A stretch of DNA of 64,000 nucleotides from Halicephalobus mephisto (taxonomy: Eukaryota; Nematoda; Chromadorea; Rhabditida; Panagrolaimidae): the NCBI GenBank assembly GCA_009193035.1, contig SWDT01000152.1, positions 186,001 to 250,000 of the forward strand. The letters are read 5' to 3'. The notes under the pieces were generated by a model. It did not search any database. It saw only the letters and a list, made by a program, of their open reading frames with translations, and had not been told where the DNA came from. Below, piece after piece: positions 46,812-59,249 of this stretch. Within the stretch, counting starts at the first letter, position 1. Each line of letters begins with the position of its first letter. The translations under genes and the position numbers were made by a program.

Positions 46812-47785
46812 GTAAAGACAATTTGGCACGCTTTGGTTGTCATTCCTCCCATGATGTCTCTTTGTTCTTCGCAACCGACTCTAATCTTTCCTGATCCCGG
46901 GTATTTGCTCTGCTTCACTGCTCCCTTACTTCCATATGAAGTCGAGAGGGCCTCATTAAGGCAACTTCACAGGACCAACTCATGAATTCAAGAGGAAATG
47001 CAATTTTGAGAAAACTCGTCAGAAATGGAGAAAGTACGACCTGTCTAAGATCATTTTTGTTACTTTCAAAACTAGTTTGAGCTACTTTCCCCATTTTGGG
47101 CAATGAAGGTTGACTTGCTTCTGACAATCTGGCTTGCGTCATTTTTCATCCTCAAAAAGAAGACGAAAGTTGTATTTTGCGTTTTTACTTTTACGCAAAC
47201 TATGTATCTGATTTCCTATTTTCAATCCTCGAATCGTCTGTCTCGAAAAAAAGAATATTTTTTCTCGGAGTGACCAACGGGGAAATGAGGATTAAACTTT
47301 TCGGTTTTTGTCGTCAATTGCGGAAATCTCGACCTCGCCTTGTTTGTCTACAATGACAAAGCGACTTTTCCTCACACGCAGCAAGTACAACAACAAAATA
47401 ACAAGGTCAATTTTATTATGCAGATAGATCATCCTAAACAAATCAAAAATCGCTATCCATTACTCATCATCGGAGTCTGCAACCCCTTGTGGTCATTCGG
47501 ATAGAGGTTAAAGGATGATTCATTGCGAGGAAACGACGATTAACGTAATCCTCTCGCTCCTTTTTGCTTGGCCCGATTTGACCGCCCCGTTCATTTTCGT
47601 TTTTTTACAAACGGATAAAACGAGGAATAATTGGTTGGCCAAATGTAGGATAAAAGCGAAGTCTTTTTTGTCAATTTCAATTTTTCCCTTTCTGTTTCAA
47701 AAAGATCGAATTTAGTATTCACTTTTATTTTTTCTTTTCGTAATTGAATTAATGGTTTATTACAGGACTTGGGAGTTAATCGGCC
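46812..47785. other. Divergent promoter region (GR-like / astacin)
   Basis: This 974-bp region lies between divergent starts. A minus-strand frame at 46915-47142 and a plus-strand frame at 47515-47715 have no domains. No repeats were recognised. Confidence 0.35.
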
Positions 47786-49510
47786 ATGATCTGTACGAGG
47801 TTTGCGACCATTCTTTTCTTCATCAGACTAGCTGGCTGTGCCCCATCCATAACGACTAAAGATGTAAGCTTTTCGTTAATTTTCGTGTTCGATCATGCAA
47901 CTGCAGGTGATCGACAAGGATAAAGTCGACATGGAAACGAGTCTCTCTGATTCGGACTTTGCTGCAGTACCAGAAAAAGAGGTTGACCTCCGGGAGATTG
48001 GAATCCCTGTCCCCGATGACCCTACAATGGGCAACAAGGCCGAAGGGGACATTGCTATTTCGAATTTTAAAAAGTTTATGGATGAACAGTCTGCATTCGG
48101 GAGAAATGCCATCCGTCAGTCTTATCGTCGATGGCCCAACAACGAAATTCCATACACCTTGAGTTCTCAGTACGGTAGTTACTCTCGGTCAATCATCGCT
48201 AAAGCTATGAATGAATATCACACAAAAACGTGCATAAAGTTTATCCCTCGTGATCCGAGTAAGCACAAGGATTACGTCTACATCCACCCAGACGACGGGT
48301 GTTACTCTCTCGTCGGTCGAACAGGCGGAAAACAACCGTTGAGTTTGGATTCTGGTTGCATCCAAACAGGCACAATCGTGCACGAACTCATGCACACCGT
48401 CGGATTCTTCCATGAGCAGTCCCGGTGAGACGATTACTGTAGTTCGTGATTTAATACTGATTTTAGCCACGATCGAGATAATTACATCGAAATACAATGG
48501 TCCAATGTGATTAACGGTGCGGATGATCAATTCGAAAAATACGGAATGAATGTAATTGATCAGATGAACGAACCTTACGACTACAGTTCCATCATGCATT
48601 ACGGGCCTTATGCCTTCTCTGCCAATGGAAAACGAACAATTTTAGCCCGAAAACCAGGAGCAGGCAAGATGGGACAAAGAATCCAATTCAGTGAGATCGA
48701 TCTGAGGAAAATCAACAAACTTTACAACTGTAATATCGCTGGAAACGGATCGAAAAGTGTCACACCTTCGACGAACAACAACAATTCTAATACTTCGCAT
48801 ACTTCAGGAAATACTGTATCCAAGGTGATTAATACTCGTCGTCCTTACATTCCAAGTCGTTTCATGCGTCCTTTCCGCCGATGGGGTTCTCAGCAGATTA
48901 TCAACCATCTGGGCTAGATCGTGCTTTCCTTGATTTTGCTTTCTGTCCCACGGGTCTCGCAGAATTGTGCGTCCTTTGGTTTGAAGCTTTAAATTTCGGT
49001 TTCCTTCAGTTTAATCTATTTTTAAATAAACCTTTATTTCCGTTCTTGTTGCTATTTTCGTTAAATTTTCTCCAATTTTACACTCAAATGATTTTAGAAT
49101 TGCACAGATCAGAACTGGAGATGTACATTCTGGTCAATGAGTATCTTCGGGTACTGTCAAGAGTACAAGGAAATACGGGATACAGTATGCAGAAAATCAT
49201 GTGGTACATGTTCTGCAGAAACTCCACCTCCTCCAATGGTGGACAGAGGTTTTGTTTAATTTAATTTCGACAAAAATCAACAATCACTTTAGTTTGCGAG
49301 GATAAAAGTCCAATCTGCAAGCATATCCATCCGGACACTAGTTGTGCTGCATCCCCGCTGACTCAAGTGACTTGCCAAAAGACCTGTGGTCTCTGTGAAG
49401 AAAACGTCTGTGAAGACAGAGCCGACTTCAACGTCTGTCAAAGTATCGTCATCCTTCAACTATGCTCCAAACACAACGATTGTAATCGGTCATGCGGTTT
49501 TTGTACTTAA
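47786..49510 (+). CDS. Astacin metalloprotease with C-terminal ShK domains
   Basis: A secreted zinc protease of the nematode astacin (NAS) family. The signal peptide is MICTRFATILFFIRLAGCAP. The propeptide contains KAEGDIAISNFKKF, an EGD aspartate-switch-like motif. The catalytic domain begins RQSYRRWPNNEIPYTL and carries VHELMHTVGFFHEQSR (HExxHxxGFxHE zinc site), HDRDNYIEI, and the Met-turn YDYSSIMHYGPYAFS. A Asn/Ser/Thr-rich linker (NNNNSNTSHTSGN) follows. Splicing from VSK (about 48823) over a 273-nt intron to NCTDQNWRC yields an ShK domain (CRKSCGTC end). After an intron at about 49248-49294 come two more Cys-rich units (CQKTCGLC and CNRSCGFC). If that intron is retained, the protein instead ends RRWGSQQIINHLG at 48917. 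No CUB or EGF domain is seen. Confidence 0.85.
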
Positions 49511-49614
49511 CATTGCCATTCCAATTTTAAATTAGACAGTTTTGACTCTAGATGAAAATCCAAAACCTATCTTTACTATCACCTAAAACGAAGAGTAAAA
49601 TCAACCATTACAAA

Positions 49615-51093
49615 TTAGCCTGAAGCACTCAGGATCTTCTTCGGTTCTTTTGGTTCGTCTAATTTATCAGGCTTATTATCGTCATCCTCAAGGAGCTGCG
49701 TTCGTTTATCTCCCGGGAGCATTTTAGGATCGACAGGAATATTCTCACGGAGTTTACGTTGGTATTCGAAACCTAAGATCGTCTCAGTTTGATCGGTCCA
49801 AGAGTAGCCACTAGGAGATCCAACGAGTAGATGACGTAATTTTCCCCCGGACAGTTTGTCCAGACGCTCGAATTCAACGTCATCCATCGCAGGGATTTCA
49901 CGACGGATAGTGCTGGTAACAAGTGGTTTATCATCATCATCTACCATTGGTCTCTCGTTTATCGCGCCATGAATATAAAATAATCTACCATTGTCATCTT
50001 CAGCATGACAATTACCTGTAACACATTGTCAAAAATCTGAATTATGAATCACAAGCCAACCTTTTGCATCAATCAATACACGATCGTTCTCCAGTAGTTT
50101 GATCTCATGTCGAACTCCATCCAAAGCCTTTTCAAAATTCACTCCTAGTACAGTTAATCCTGGAATAACTTCTTCCAGCAACAAAGCACTCTTAGCCAAA
50201 TTATCAATGTGATCTAAGCCTTCCAACCGCAAATAAGATAACTTCTTTAACCTATGCAGACCACGAAGCCCTTTGGCGGAAATACGATGACATCCACTTA
50301 GATCCAACATCTCCAGTGAATCAGCGAATATTGATCCAATTCTTGAAAGCGCCCAGTCATCGATGTACTTACATCCAGCTAATCGGAGCATTCGAACATG
50401 TTCCAAGTCATAGAGGTTATCGAATCCTTCACAAAGGAGTTCCGTTCCTGACGCGTCGATGGCCTCGATATACATGCCGGGGACTTTTCTTCCAGGAAGA
50501 CGATACATCCTGCCTTCATCTTGCTTAAACCACTTATCATCACCGACAAACTTCACGGCTGCTTTACGATGGACTAAGAAGTGTGCAGCAGCGAGATCTG
50601 CACCCAGGAATAATACTCGTTCTGGAAGAAATCTAAAAATAAAACGCTGATATATAGAATCCCAGGAAAAACTTACCTCTGGTCGTATTGTAACCCGACA
50701 AAGTGCTCATATTCGTTATATCGGCGAATATTATCAAAACTATGATCTAAATATCTCATCATTGTATGGGAAGTTAAAACATCCATGGACATGGCGCCGG
50801 ATTCCTGTCTCGTTTGATCAGCTAGTGGTTTCTTCGGCATCACTGAAGTAAAAAACGACATGAAATTAAAAACAAGCAATCCTACCATCTTCAATCTTCT
50901 CTGGTGAGATGTAAAGTTCCTCGTTGATCCGCATGTAGTTCTTAACTCGCTGAAGTTCATCCTCATGTTTCTTGGTTTCCCGATCGAAATTTTGCCATCT
51001 CTTGAAATGCCTCCATTTATGGATGAACAAAGACCTCCGGAAGACAACGTTAGCTGTACCGGCTTGACAAATAGCCGTACATAATGGCTTCAT
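49615..51093 (-). CDS. DMAC2/ATP5S-like LRR mitochondrial protein
   Basis: DMAC2 assists assembly of the distal membrane arm of respiratory complex I; its paralogue ATP5S (factor B) associates with ATP synthase. The start MKPLCTAICQAGTANVVFRR is basic and lacks acids, consistent with mitochondrial targeting. Motifs shared with DMAC2 are AAAHFLVHRKAAVKFVGDD, YRLPGRKVPGMYIEAIDASG, LLCEGFDNLYDLEHVRML, CKYIDDWALSRIGSIFADSL and LSGCHRISAKGLRGLHRL. Family members end soon after the LEEVIPGL motif. Here a 46-nt intron (weak GTTGGC donor) joins VLIDAKG to NCHAEDDNGRLFYIHGAI and adds about 140 residues, ending PKKILSASG. If this intron is not removed, the protein would stop at about 50029 (IHNSDF). 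Confidence 0.78.
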
Positions 51094-54000
51094 AATAATA
51101 AATAGAAAAATGATCGTGGAAAACGAGTTAAACAAGATGAGAGGAAGCTAAAAACCCGAACCGCAACATGCGTGCATAGTTCGAGCACCGAGGACCGTTA
51201 ATCTTCATCTGTCTCGAATCAAGACACAAAAGATTACAGAAATCTCCTGATATTTTGCAATACATTTTCGATATATGAACATTGTGTTTTGAAGTAAATT
51301 CACTTATGATAGAGACATCTTCAATGTAAAAAATTGTAATTTAATAAGCGGAATCGGGGGTAACTGAAGATGACGGATTTTCACAGATTTCTTTCAATTC
51401 GGATTTCTTAAGTGTCCTAGAGTTCCCACTTTCCGCCTTTTGAAGGAAGATAGAGTTGATTTAAGATTGTATGAGCTAAAGAGGAGCTTGCGGACTCAGC
51501 AGTTTTTATATATCGTTGATGGGGGAATTATTTGAAGATGTTTATTGAAAAACGATCTTTTTTGACTTTGGAAGTTTTTAAATTTCTATTTCTTTCGTTG
51601 TCAAATAATGAGATTAATTCACAGATTATGTTTTTCTTTCCTGAGGTGCATCGACGGAAAAGTTGAAACAGTCCATTTCGGAAAAACGAATATTCTCGAC
51701 GAAAGAGTGAAAGGAAACCCTATTCTGTCTTTTGTTGGCCATCTGCGGTATCTTTTGAATTTATTTTTCTTAGTTTTTGTTTCCCAGAGTATTTATGCTT
51801 TTGATTTGCGAACAACAAAGTAATTGCATAAAAAGGCTAATTCGAACCAGGGTTTGACTTTCGAAACAGTAACAATGTCGTGTCGATTCCGAATTCGCTT
51901 TCCTCGTTCTCGAATTCGCTTTTAACATTGCCAGAGGAACAATTATCCCAAGTTAGGAATGTCAATAATTGTCTAGTTTAATTTCATTATCTTTTCGGTA
52001 AGAACCCTGGGGATGATCCTATTTTTGTCGTCGTATCGGTAGACCTGCTGAGTCGTTCAGTCCGTTGCAAACAAGTAAGCATTGAATTACAAAAGCAATA
52101 ACCGAACTTGAATTTTATAAGATAGTGTTCAGTCGGTTGTCCAGCTAAGAGACTAGTCACCGATTCGCAATTTCTTTTCAGATGGTCAATTTCTCCAGAG
52201 GGGCTTTTCTGAGTTCGTTTCGTTATACTTGTAGAGTAACTATTTCAATCGAGGAATGATCGTAATTCGCTTCCATCGGACATGGACTGGAAGCCCGCAC
52301 AACGGGTCAGTGTTGGAATCAAATTGTTTCATTTCAATAATTGTCTTGACACAATATCCGAGGGATTCGATTTTACCTCCCTGCCGAACATTAATCTTTT
52401 ATTCAAAAAGAAACCGAATTTTTTGTTTCTAATCCAGTTCCTCAGACTGCTTCAATTTGTTTCTTGCAGAAACTCGGAATTTATGTTCTTGGATGAAATC
52501 GAAATCTGGGTCTTTAAAGAAAGTTGACCCGTTTTTTGACTTTTCGCTAACACATACAAGGAGTTGTCACTTCTTGCTCGGTCCTCTCACTACCGCCGTG
52601 TTTATTTGGCTCGCCGAAGCCAAGGTCAGGATTGTTTGCTGATTACTCAATGCATCTGGGACGAGCCATTATAACTGGTCGAATGCCCGCCCATGAATGT
52701 TGGCACTTTTCGTTCGATGCCTAAACGGAGCCAATCGAGCCAGATCTTGTTTTATTTTATTCCGACCATTTATCCCATTTTGTTCTGATTCGATTTATCG
52801 CCGGGAATGCCCATAAATCCACTCAAGTGGCGTCAATCGAAGTATTTTGACGAGAGGGTTTGCAATTGGCTTCTTCGTTTGAGACAAAGTGCACTTGTGA
52901 CAAACCGTCTTTGGCGTACACTATCGTTATTGTCTTGAGCAGTGGCCATTTCGCGGAAGAATTACCTCGAGGAGGGATCTCTTGAAAAAGCGGTCAGTCG
53001 CCGACCACGGAACTTGTCCAGACTTGCGCATCGACTTTCACTTTCTATTTCTGATTTTCTCGACAAGAGGATGGATGCTTTCCATCGATCGAACGAAAGC
53101 TAGATTATTGTGGTTTGCGAAATTTAATAATCTTTTATATTTTTATTTTCCTTTGTTTTTCCTCCTTGACTCAAATTCCCTCCGTTTGCCTCTGTCGGTC
53201 GTCCGGCAGTCTTCTCATTTGGAAGTAGTTCGCTTTATCTGATCATTTCTGCTCAGACGATTGTCAAATTTACGACATGAACATGGTTGATGTGCGCGAG
53301 GAGCCCTTTTGCCATCACTCTTGGAAAAGCTTTATTTCTTCGTGGATTTGCAAATTTTGTAAGCTGAGCCTTTTCTGATTGACAGATTGCGGGGTATCAC
53401 CATCTTGCCCTTGAATCTCAGCATGTGTCCCAGTCTTTGAAACAGGTTATTTTTCCATTTTTATGTTCAAATGGCTTTCCGAACCCCGACGGAACCAAGT
53501 TAACAATTAGGCTTCATTATCCTCTTTCATATGTTGGATCCAGCAGTTCAGCTGCTTCCTAACCGGCTGGTTATTGTATTTATTTGCCTGTTGCCGTGGT
53601 AAGCTGCGACCCGTTTTTTGCGCCAAGTCCGACGTCAGTCCCTTTGGTCCGACATCCCGCCGCGATTGGCACGGGATAGTTGTTCCTTCACCGATCGACA
53701 ACCGATAGGCTTTCTGTTTTGGCAGCGGTATGTTTATTTACAAATAACGAGTTTTGTTTTGCTTCGTTTCTCCAAGTACTCAATGTAAGTCGAGAATCGG
53801 CGTTTATTCTTCTCAAACAGGGCACTTTGGCACCTCAGATGAGTACGGAACCATTTGGCCGAGGCTGAGTGCTTTTGAAATTTCTGCCAGCATTACGGGA
53901 TCCATTTGAGCTTCCTTCCTTCCTGCTGAAGTCGGTTTGTACATCCAACTTTGACGAATCAGATTCGTCCTAATTCTCATGGCTCGGGTTGTCGCCATTA

Positions 54001-54424
54001 GCGAGGTAGATTGAGCGTGAAAACCCGACAAATTCTCTCAGAAGTAACAGTGTGAAAATCGGGGGAGTTTTCTTGACCGGTCAATGAAAAATCAAAGAAT
54101 TTTCAAGGCTGCCGTTCTTCATAAGTGGGGGATGCGATGGACCGACAGCCGCAGTCATGGTCATTCTATTGTTTTTCAGTATACGCAAGAAGACCACGCA
54201 TGTTCGATCTTGTTAAAGTCCTTGAAGATGCTCCATCGCAGGTCTGACTTACGGAATCAATCCCAACCCATTTCGTTTCATCCTTTTTGCTGGATGAGTG
54301 ATTTTTTGGCTCATCCAAGGTGACCTTGTTCATTTCGTGATACAAAAAATATTTGATTTCGTGAATTTTTAAAATTTTAATTTTTCAATTTATTATCGAA
54401 TCCTTAATCCCATTTTCAGGTTGA
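51094..54424. other. Gene-poor 3.3 kb upstream of Skeletor-like gene
   Basis: No coding gene is convincing here; ORFs up to about 85 codons lack domains or splice partners. It contains copy B of the dispersed repeat (51533-51883). It could hold regulatory DNA for the downstream secreted protein gene, but no specific site was identified. Confidence 0.4.
51533..51883 (+). repeat. Dispersed repeat, copy B
   Basis: About 351 bp, matching 40990-41346 collinearly in the same orientation, with short indels and substitutions increasing toward the right end. This copy lies in intergenic DNA with no gene beside its right boundary, whereas copy A abuts a stop codon. No target-site duplication could be identified by eye. 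Confidence 0.8.
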
Positions 54425-56624
54425 ATGCGGGCACTCATTGTAGCAGCTGTTTTTGCAGCGGCTTGTGCTGCTCTCGAATTCAATACTTACGACGCCGATT
54501 ATGGAGTATTCTTGGGCGAATTGAGCAACCTTGCTGATGGAGAAGTTCAAGGCAAGGTTTTTGTCGTGAACGAAACCGCGATTCAACTTGTAAACTTTAC
54601 TTACAATGGAAACGGTCCGGGTAAGTCTCTTGTTTTCTCCAATGTTAATCTGGCTCGTTTTATTTCGATTGTTTTTCGAGGATTTAAGCTGTCCCGCTTT
54701 ATGCTTGGAAATTTAGCGCCTTTGTGTTTATTGTATGGATTTTTAGGCTGAAATTCGGCAAAATCAAAGCTTTTAGTTGGTCACTCTCAATCCTTGACCT
54801 TCAAACGGGATGCCGCAATTTAGACCAAGCTTTCTTTAGCTCGAGAAAACAGTTTGGTAGTCAAACACATGGTCAGCTGCAACTAGCTCCGATTTAGGAG
54901 ACTTGCTCATCTGTCAAAGCCAAAAACAGATCAATTTGCACTTGTAAAGAAAAAACATGGTCTACTATCTTGGGATAATTATGTTCGCGCAAAATTTGGG
55001 TCACTTTTTGTTCGATAATGAAAATGCTGGTTTTCTAAAAACCGGGAACAAATTATCTTTCAATTATGAAAATTTGTTTTTAATTTCAGATGTCTACTTT
55101 TGGCTGGATAGAACAGAAGTCCCGACGAAGGAAGGACTCAAAGTTCCTTCTCCTGAATACGGTGCTGCTCCACTTCGGAAATACGAAAACGCTAGAGTCG
55201 TGCTAGTTCTCCCAGGCTTGCACAAGGTCACTTCGTTCAAAAGCTTCAGTCTTTACTGTCTCAACTATGATGTGAGTTAGACAATTTCAAATATATGCAA
55301 ATTTGTTTTGACAGTTTCAACATTTCAGCATAACTTTGGAAGTGTTGAAATTCAAGAAGGATTAACTGTTCCAAGGCCGCAGTTTCTGACAACTGAACTC
55401 CATGGCAGCAGATACAATGTGGGATCCGGTCCTATCTTGATATTGGACAGAAGGACTATTAAAATCTTCGGATTTACATTTGACGGTGACAAAGCCCCTG
55501 GTAAGTCTTATCTTTAATTGCTATCTCCAAAATGACTCATCCCGAAAATATTTTTAGATGGATATTTCTTCGTCGGACGAGGCCCAAATGTTGTTCATGA
55601 CGCCGGGGTCAAAGTTCCGATCAGAGGTCGTGATACTCCTGATCTCATAACAGCCATGAATGAGCGTTACCGAGGAGGACAAGACATTATCATCGATCTC
55701 CCAGCAGATTACGATATTAATCACATTGACTGGTTGGCGATTTACTGCTACAAATTCCGAGTCAACTTTGGTCATGTTCTTATATCTAATGTGTCCTCCA
55801 GAATCCCGCCTTATGTTCCTCCTCAGAATGCATTCGAGGATTTGAAGGGAATTGACGGATGGCAGATTAACACTCTCTTAGGAACCCCAAATAGACTGAA
55901 ATTCACATTCCAACTTGGATCCCCTGGAGGAAAGAGAGGCTACCAATACATGGCACGAGCAAGACCGGGGAATTATGTTTGGTGAGTTTAGTAGGATTAA
56001 TCTGGAAGAAGAATAATCGGGAATTTCAGGTATACTAATGGTTACATTGCTGACTTGTATCTCAAGCGAAATGTGACTTATGAATTCATCGTCCAAGGAG
56101 GAAACGACAAATCAACGAATGACTTTTACAATCCTCTCTACATCTCGGATGATCCGTTCGGAGGATACATGAAGCTATCCAATGACGAAAGAGAACAAGT
56201 TCACATTTTTGCTGGAGCTAACCCGTCCAATGCTGACGAAATGGCCGGAGGGCTTTGTTTGTGGACACCGGAGAATCCTGATGATGACTTTGATTCTTAT
56301 AATTCTTTCACTGAATTCAGACATTCATTGAAGCTGAAATGCGACAGTGATGTTGCTCCTGCTGTCTTCAAGTTCACTCCGAATGCTTCCACTCCAGATG
56401 TTATTTACTTCCAAAGTTACGCCAACTACAACATGGGGAACAAGATCCACATTGTTGACGACTTGCCAGATGACTTGGAAGACTTCGTGGAGGAACCCTA
56501 TCAGTACGAAGCATGGCTGAAACACCACAATTTGCAACTCACCCCAAGAGGGGCCAACAGTGCTCCCTCCTTCGTCATCGACGTCGTAGCGATCGTCCTA
56601 ATCCTGTTTTCATTCAACCAGTAA
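54425..56624 (+). CDS. Skeletor-like DM13-domain surface protein
   Basis: Related to Drosophila Skeletor, whose extracellular DM13 domains occur with a DOMON region; the role in nematodes is unclear. The signal peptide is MRALIVAAVFAAACA. The first DM13 domain starts FNTYDADYGVFLGELSNL and continues VFVVNETAIQLVNFTYNGNG, then after a 469-nt intron (54621-55089) DVYFWLDRTEVPTKEGLK and LPGLHKVTSFKSFSLYC. A second DM13 domain follows (HNFGSVEIQEGLTVP, TIKIFGFTFDGDKAPDGYFF, WLAIYCYKFRVNFGHV). A third region (GIDGWQINTLLG to TSFTEF-like text and CDSDVAPAVFKFTPNASTPD) resembles the Skeletor C-terminal part rather than a clear DOMON. The end, SAPSFVIDVVAIVLILFSF, looks like a GPI-anchor signal. AATAAA is at 56798-56803. 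Confidence 0.8.
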
Positions 56625-56842
56625 ACATGACTAGAGTTGAAGTTGCGGTGTTAATGGGTCTCCAATTGATCTCTTTCGTTCCCTAATTGTTTCTTATTTA
56701 ATGACATGAACCGACTGCTTTTGTCGCCGCATCCTTATTTTGCCTTAGTTCCGCATTTTACAAAGAATTTTGTATATATTATTAACTTTACAAGCTGAAT
56801 AAAAAACATTAAAATACAAAAAATGAACTCTGAAAGAGAATC

Positions 56843-57620
56843 CTATATTTTTTGTTTAGTGTAGATGACTCGGGTGTGCTCGAGATAGCCTTGCTTCGGA
56901 TGAGTAGCCGTTCTCATCTCGAGGATTTGCTCCATGTAACTGTCGTCATGTTTTATAAAAGTTCGACGAAGCTAAAGTCGAGATTAACAAGATCCTCGAT
57001 GAAGAAAACTTACATCTTCGACAGGGAGATCCCGAGAGAAGGAAATCCTACCGATATCCTTCAACACCAAGACCATCTTGTTTGGAGTCACCGGACCAAC
57101 CTCATAAGTCGTGAATCCTACAATAAATTTCGTTTTTCATTTAAAAAACAAAAATACCATTGTTGCCAGCAGTCATCAAAGTAGCATTTCCTTTGGAATC
57201 TACAGTAATGAAGCCCCACTCATCGTGAAAGTGATCTTTCGTTGAGTGTGACCATGCTCTAGCGCTGAAGTATTTTTTTAGTGACGATTACATTCTACCG
57301 TATTACCTAAAGTTCATAAATTGAACATTGGACGATTTAGCCATGGGGGCTTCTTGGAAGATGAGCTCTTCGCCGAATGTCATAGTCGGAACCGTCGGCC
57401 AGAAAATTTTACCTCCGAATTCAGAACGCCATTTTCCAATAATCCATTCTAATTTTTTATTATGTTCATTGAGTTCCGCAAGGGAATTGCCAAGAAAATA
57501 AAAAATCGATAGAATCAATAACGAAAAAATCATAGAAGCGGTTTTAGAAAAGGCTTGAGGCGCAATTGAATGACGCCAAACGGGCAAAAGGCGACTGGAT
57601 CTGAACAGCAGTTTGCTCAT
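56843..57620 (-). CDS. Nitrobindin/THAP4-C-like beta-barrel protein
   Basis: Nitrobindins are ten-stranded lipocalin-like barrels that bind ferric heme; the THAP4 C-terminal domain is the human version. The barrel starts LEWIIGKWRSEFGGKIFWPT and MTFGEELIFQEAP. It continues MNFRARAWSHSTKDHFHDEW, GFITVDSKGNATLMTAG, VLKDIGRISFSRDLPVED, then MEQILEMRTATHPKQGY and LEHTRVIYTKQKI with TAG at 56843-56845. The late His (LEHTRV) sits where nitrobindins place the heme ligand. The first ATG gives MSKLLFRSSRLLPVWRHS, a mitochondria-like presequence; a second in-frame ATG gives MIFSLLILSIFYFLGNSLA, a signal peptide. Its start is 222 bp downstream of the RNFT-type gene on the same strand. Four exons. Confidence 0.75.
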
Positions 57621-57842
57621 CCGCCTCCGTCGTCATCGGTTTTTTCGAGTTTTGTATGATTTTGAAAATTTATTTAGCGCAAAATTATTTCCAATAACAT
57701 TCTAACTTTGATAATGTAAATCTGGCAATAAAAATTTTAATTTCCGTGCTATCACAGATGTCAGTTTTCTATCATTTGGTGAATTATACATAAAGTGAAC
57801 CCGTAAACAGAACACCAGAAGTGATGATCCCGTGATCCGGAA

Positions 57843-59249
57843 CTAGAAGACATTAAGGGGGAAATCTTCTTCAAAATCACTGAACTTTAAAGTATTCTGA
57901 GGAAGAACATGAGATCGACAAAGCGGACACGAATTCCCTTTGTTAGTTTCAATCCATGTTGTGATACAGTTCGTGCAGAAGATGTGGGAACATGTCATCT
58001 GAAAATAAAACCAATAGAATATTTGAAGAACACCAAAAAACACCTTTCGTGGAGCATTGTAAGGTTGCTGGCAGATGCTGCAGGTACTTCCTGGCTCAAT
58101 ATCGTCAGGAGACACTGCATCCCCTACCTTGACGCTGAAGGAGATGATTCTGATGAATTTGAACCACAGAATTACACGAGTGATGAAGAAGTATACCTTA
58201 AAGCAATCGATGAACTCCAAATCGCGGAATGCAAAAAACTACCTTGAAGATGACGTAGCTAACGAACATGAACATAGTGGAGAAATAACTAGTCCATTGA
58301 TCCAGAGGGATGAGCATTCGGTAGATGTAACTCGTGTGATCGATGAAGAGATTGACACGTCGTTTCTGAGATTGATTCAGTGGTATAAGGTGGCACTATA
58401 ACGAAGATAATGATTTAGTTTGGGGTTTTTAAACCTGAATCTTACGGTAATTTTCAACAACAAAGCAACATCGGCAACCACAATCTCAGCCAAGATGACT
58501 CTGCATATAGTTATCACGAAACTCGATTCACCGCCGGGCACAAACATCAAAACAACGACACGGAGTATCTCAATCCTTCTAATGATTAGAAAATTGATTG
58601 TATTTCGAATGACGATACACAACACGACTGGGATGAGAGAATGCGAGTTCTCGCCTTTCTGGATCTCGTGAAATTTGTACTGGTCTTGGAAGTACATCAA
58701 GCTGATAAATAAAGAAAGCAGTAATCCCAGATGCTGCATCATTTCTTTAGCAATAGCCAGTATTAGACAGAGTAGGGCCATGACCGCGAAGATAAACTGA
58801 GCAGGAGGACGAGTCTAAAACCCACATTACTCAATTCATGTAGTTTTTTACAACAATTACCGCCAGTTTCCAAGCAAGAGTGTTCAAAGCTTCGGCTTGA
58901 TGTTCTGTATTGGGATTATTAGCATTACCCGACATATTATTTACGCGTTCAACATAAAAATTAATAAACCGATTGGCGAAGTTTCGATAAGGTTGTGTAG
59001 GTGTTCCCTGGGCATCACTTTGGGGCGTCTGAAATTAAGCACAATGGGAAACACTCGATATATGAAATAATTACAAAATTGACATACCTCAGCCGTATGA
59101 TTCACCGTGTCAGAAGCAACATCTCTCATATCGACATATATCGAATCCATTGAATTACCGATTTCTTGGTCACCATTTTCCGTCAATGAATTGTTCGATT
59201 CAGGATTCGAAAGAACCTGCTCGCGTGTAGAGGAACTTGGATCAGTCAT
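57843..59249 (-). CDS. RNFT1: RNFT1/2-type transmembrane RING E3 ligase
   Basis: RNFT proteins are ER multi-pass ubiquitin ligases linked to ER-associated degradation. It starts MTDPSSSTREQVLSNPE and has an acidic, Ser/Asn-rich N terminus. Four or more membrane helices follow (around FAVMALLCLILAIAKEM, LLLSLFISLMYF, SLIPVVLCIVIRNTINFLII and AEIVVADVALLLKITV). The RING finger near the C terminus reads CSICQQPYNAPRKV, then CSHIFCTNCITTWIETN and CPLCRSHVL, all eight zinc ligands being Cys or His. The ending (EDFPLNVF, TAG at 57843-57845) resembles the short post-RING tail of RNFT. Two introns inside the middle part near 57990-58250 are less certain than the RING exons. Confidence 0.75.

Noticed and set aside
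51930..51985. Sequence resembling a spliced-leader RNA (ATTATCCCAAGTT) with an 8-bp stem
   Set aside because: The match to a nematode SL is partial, no donor GT or Sm-site arrangement follows, and the stem could be chance.
53507..53701. Minus-strand ORF in the gene-poor region
   Set aside because: Short, no domain and no flanking exons; composition is like the surrounding non-coding DNA.
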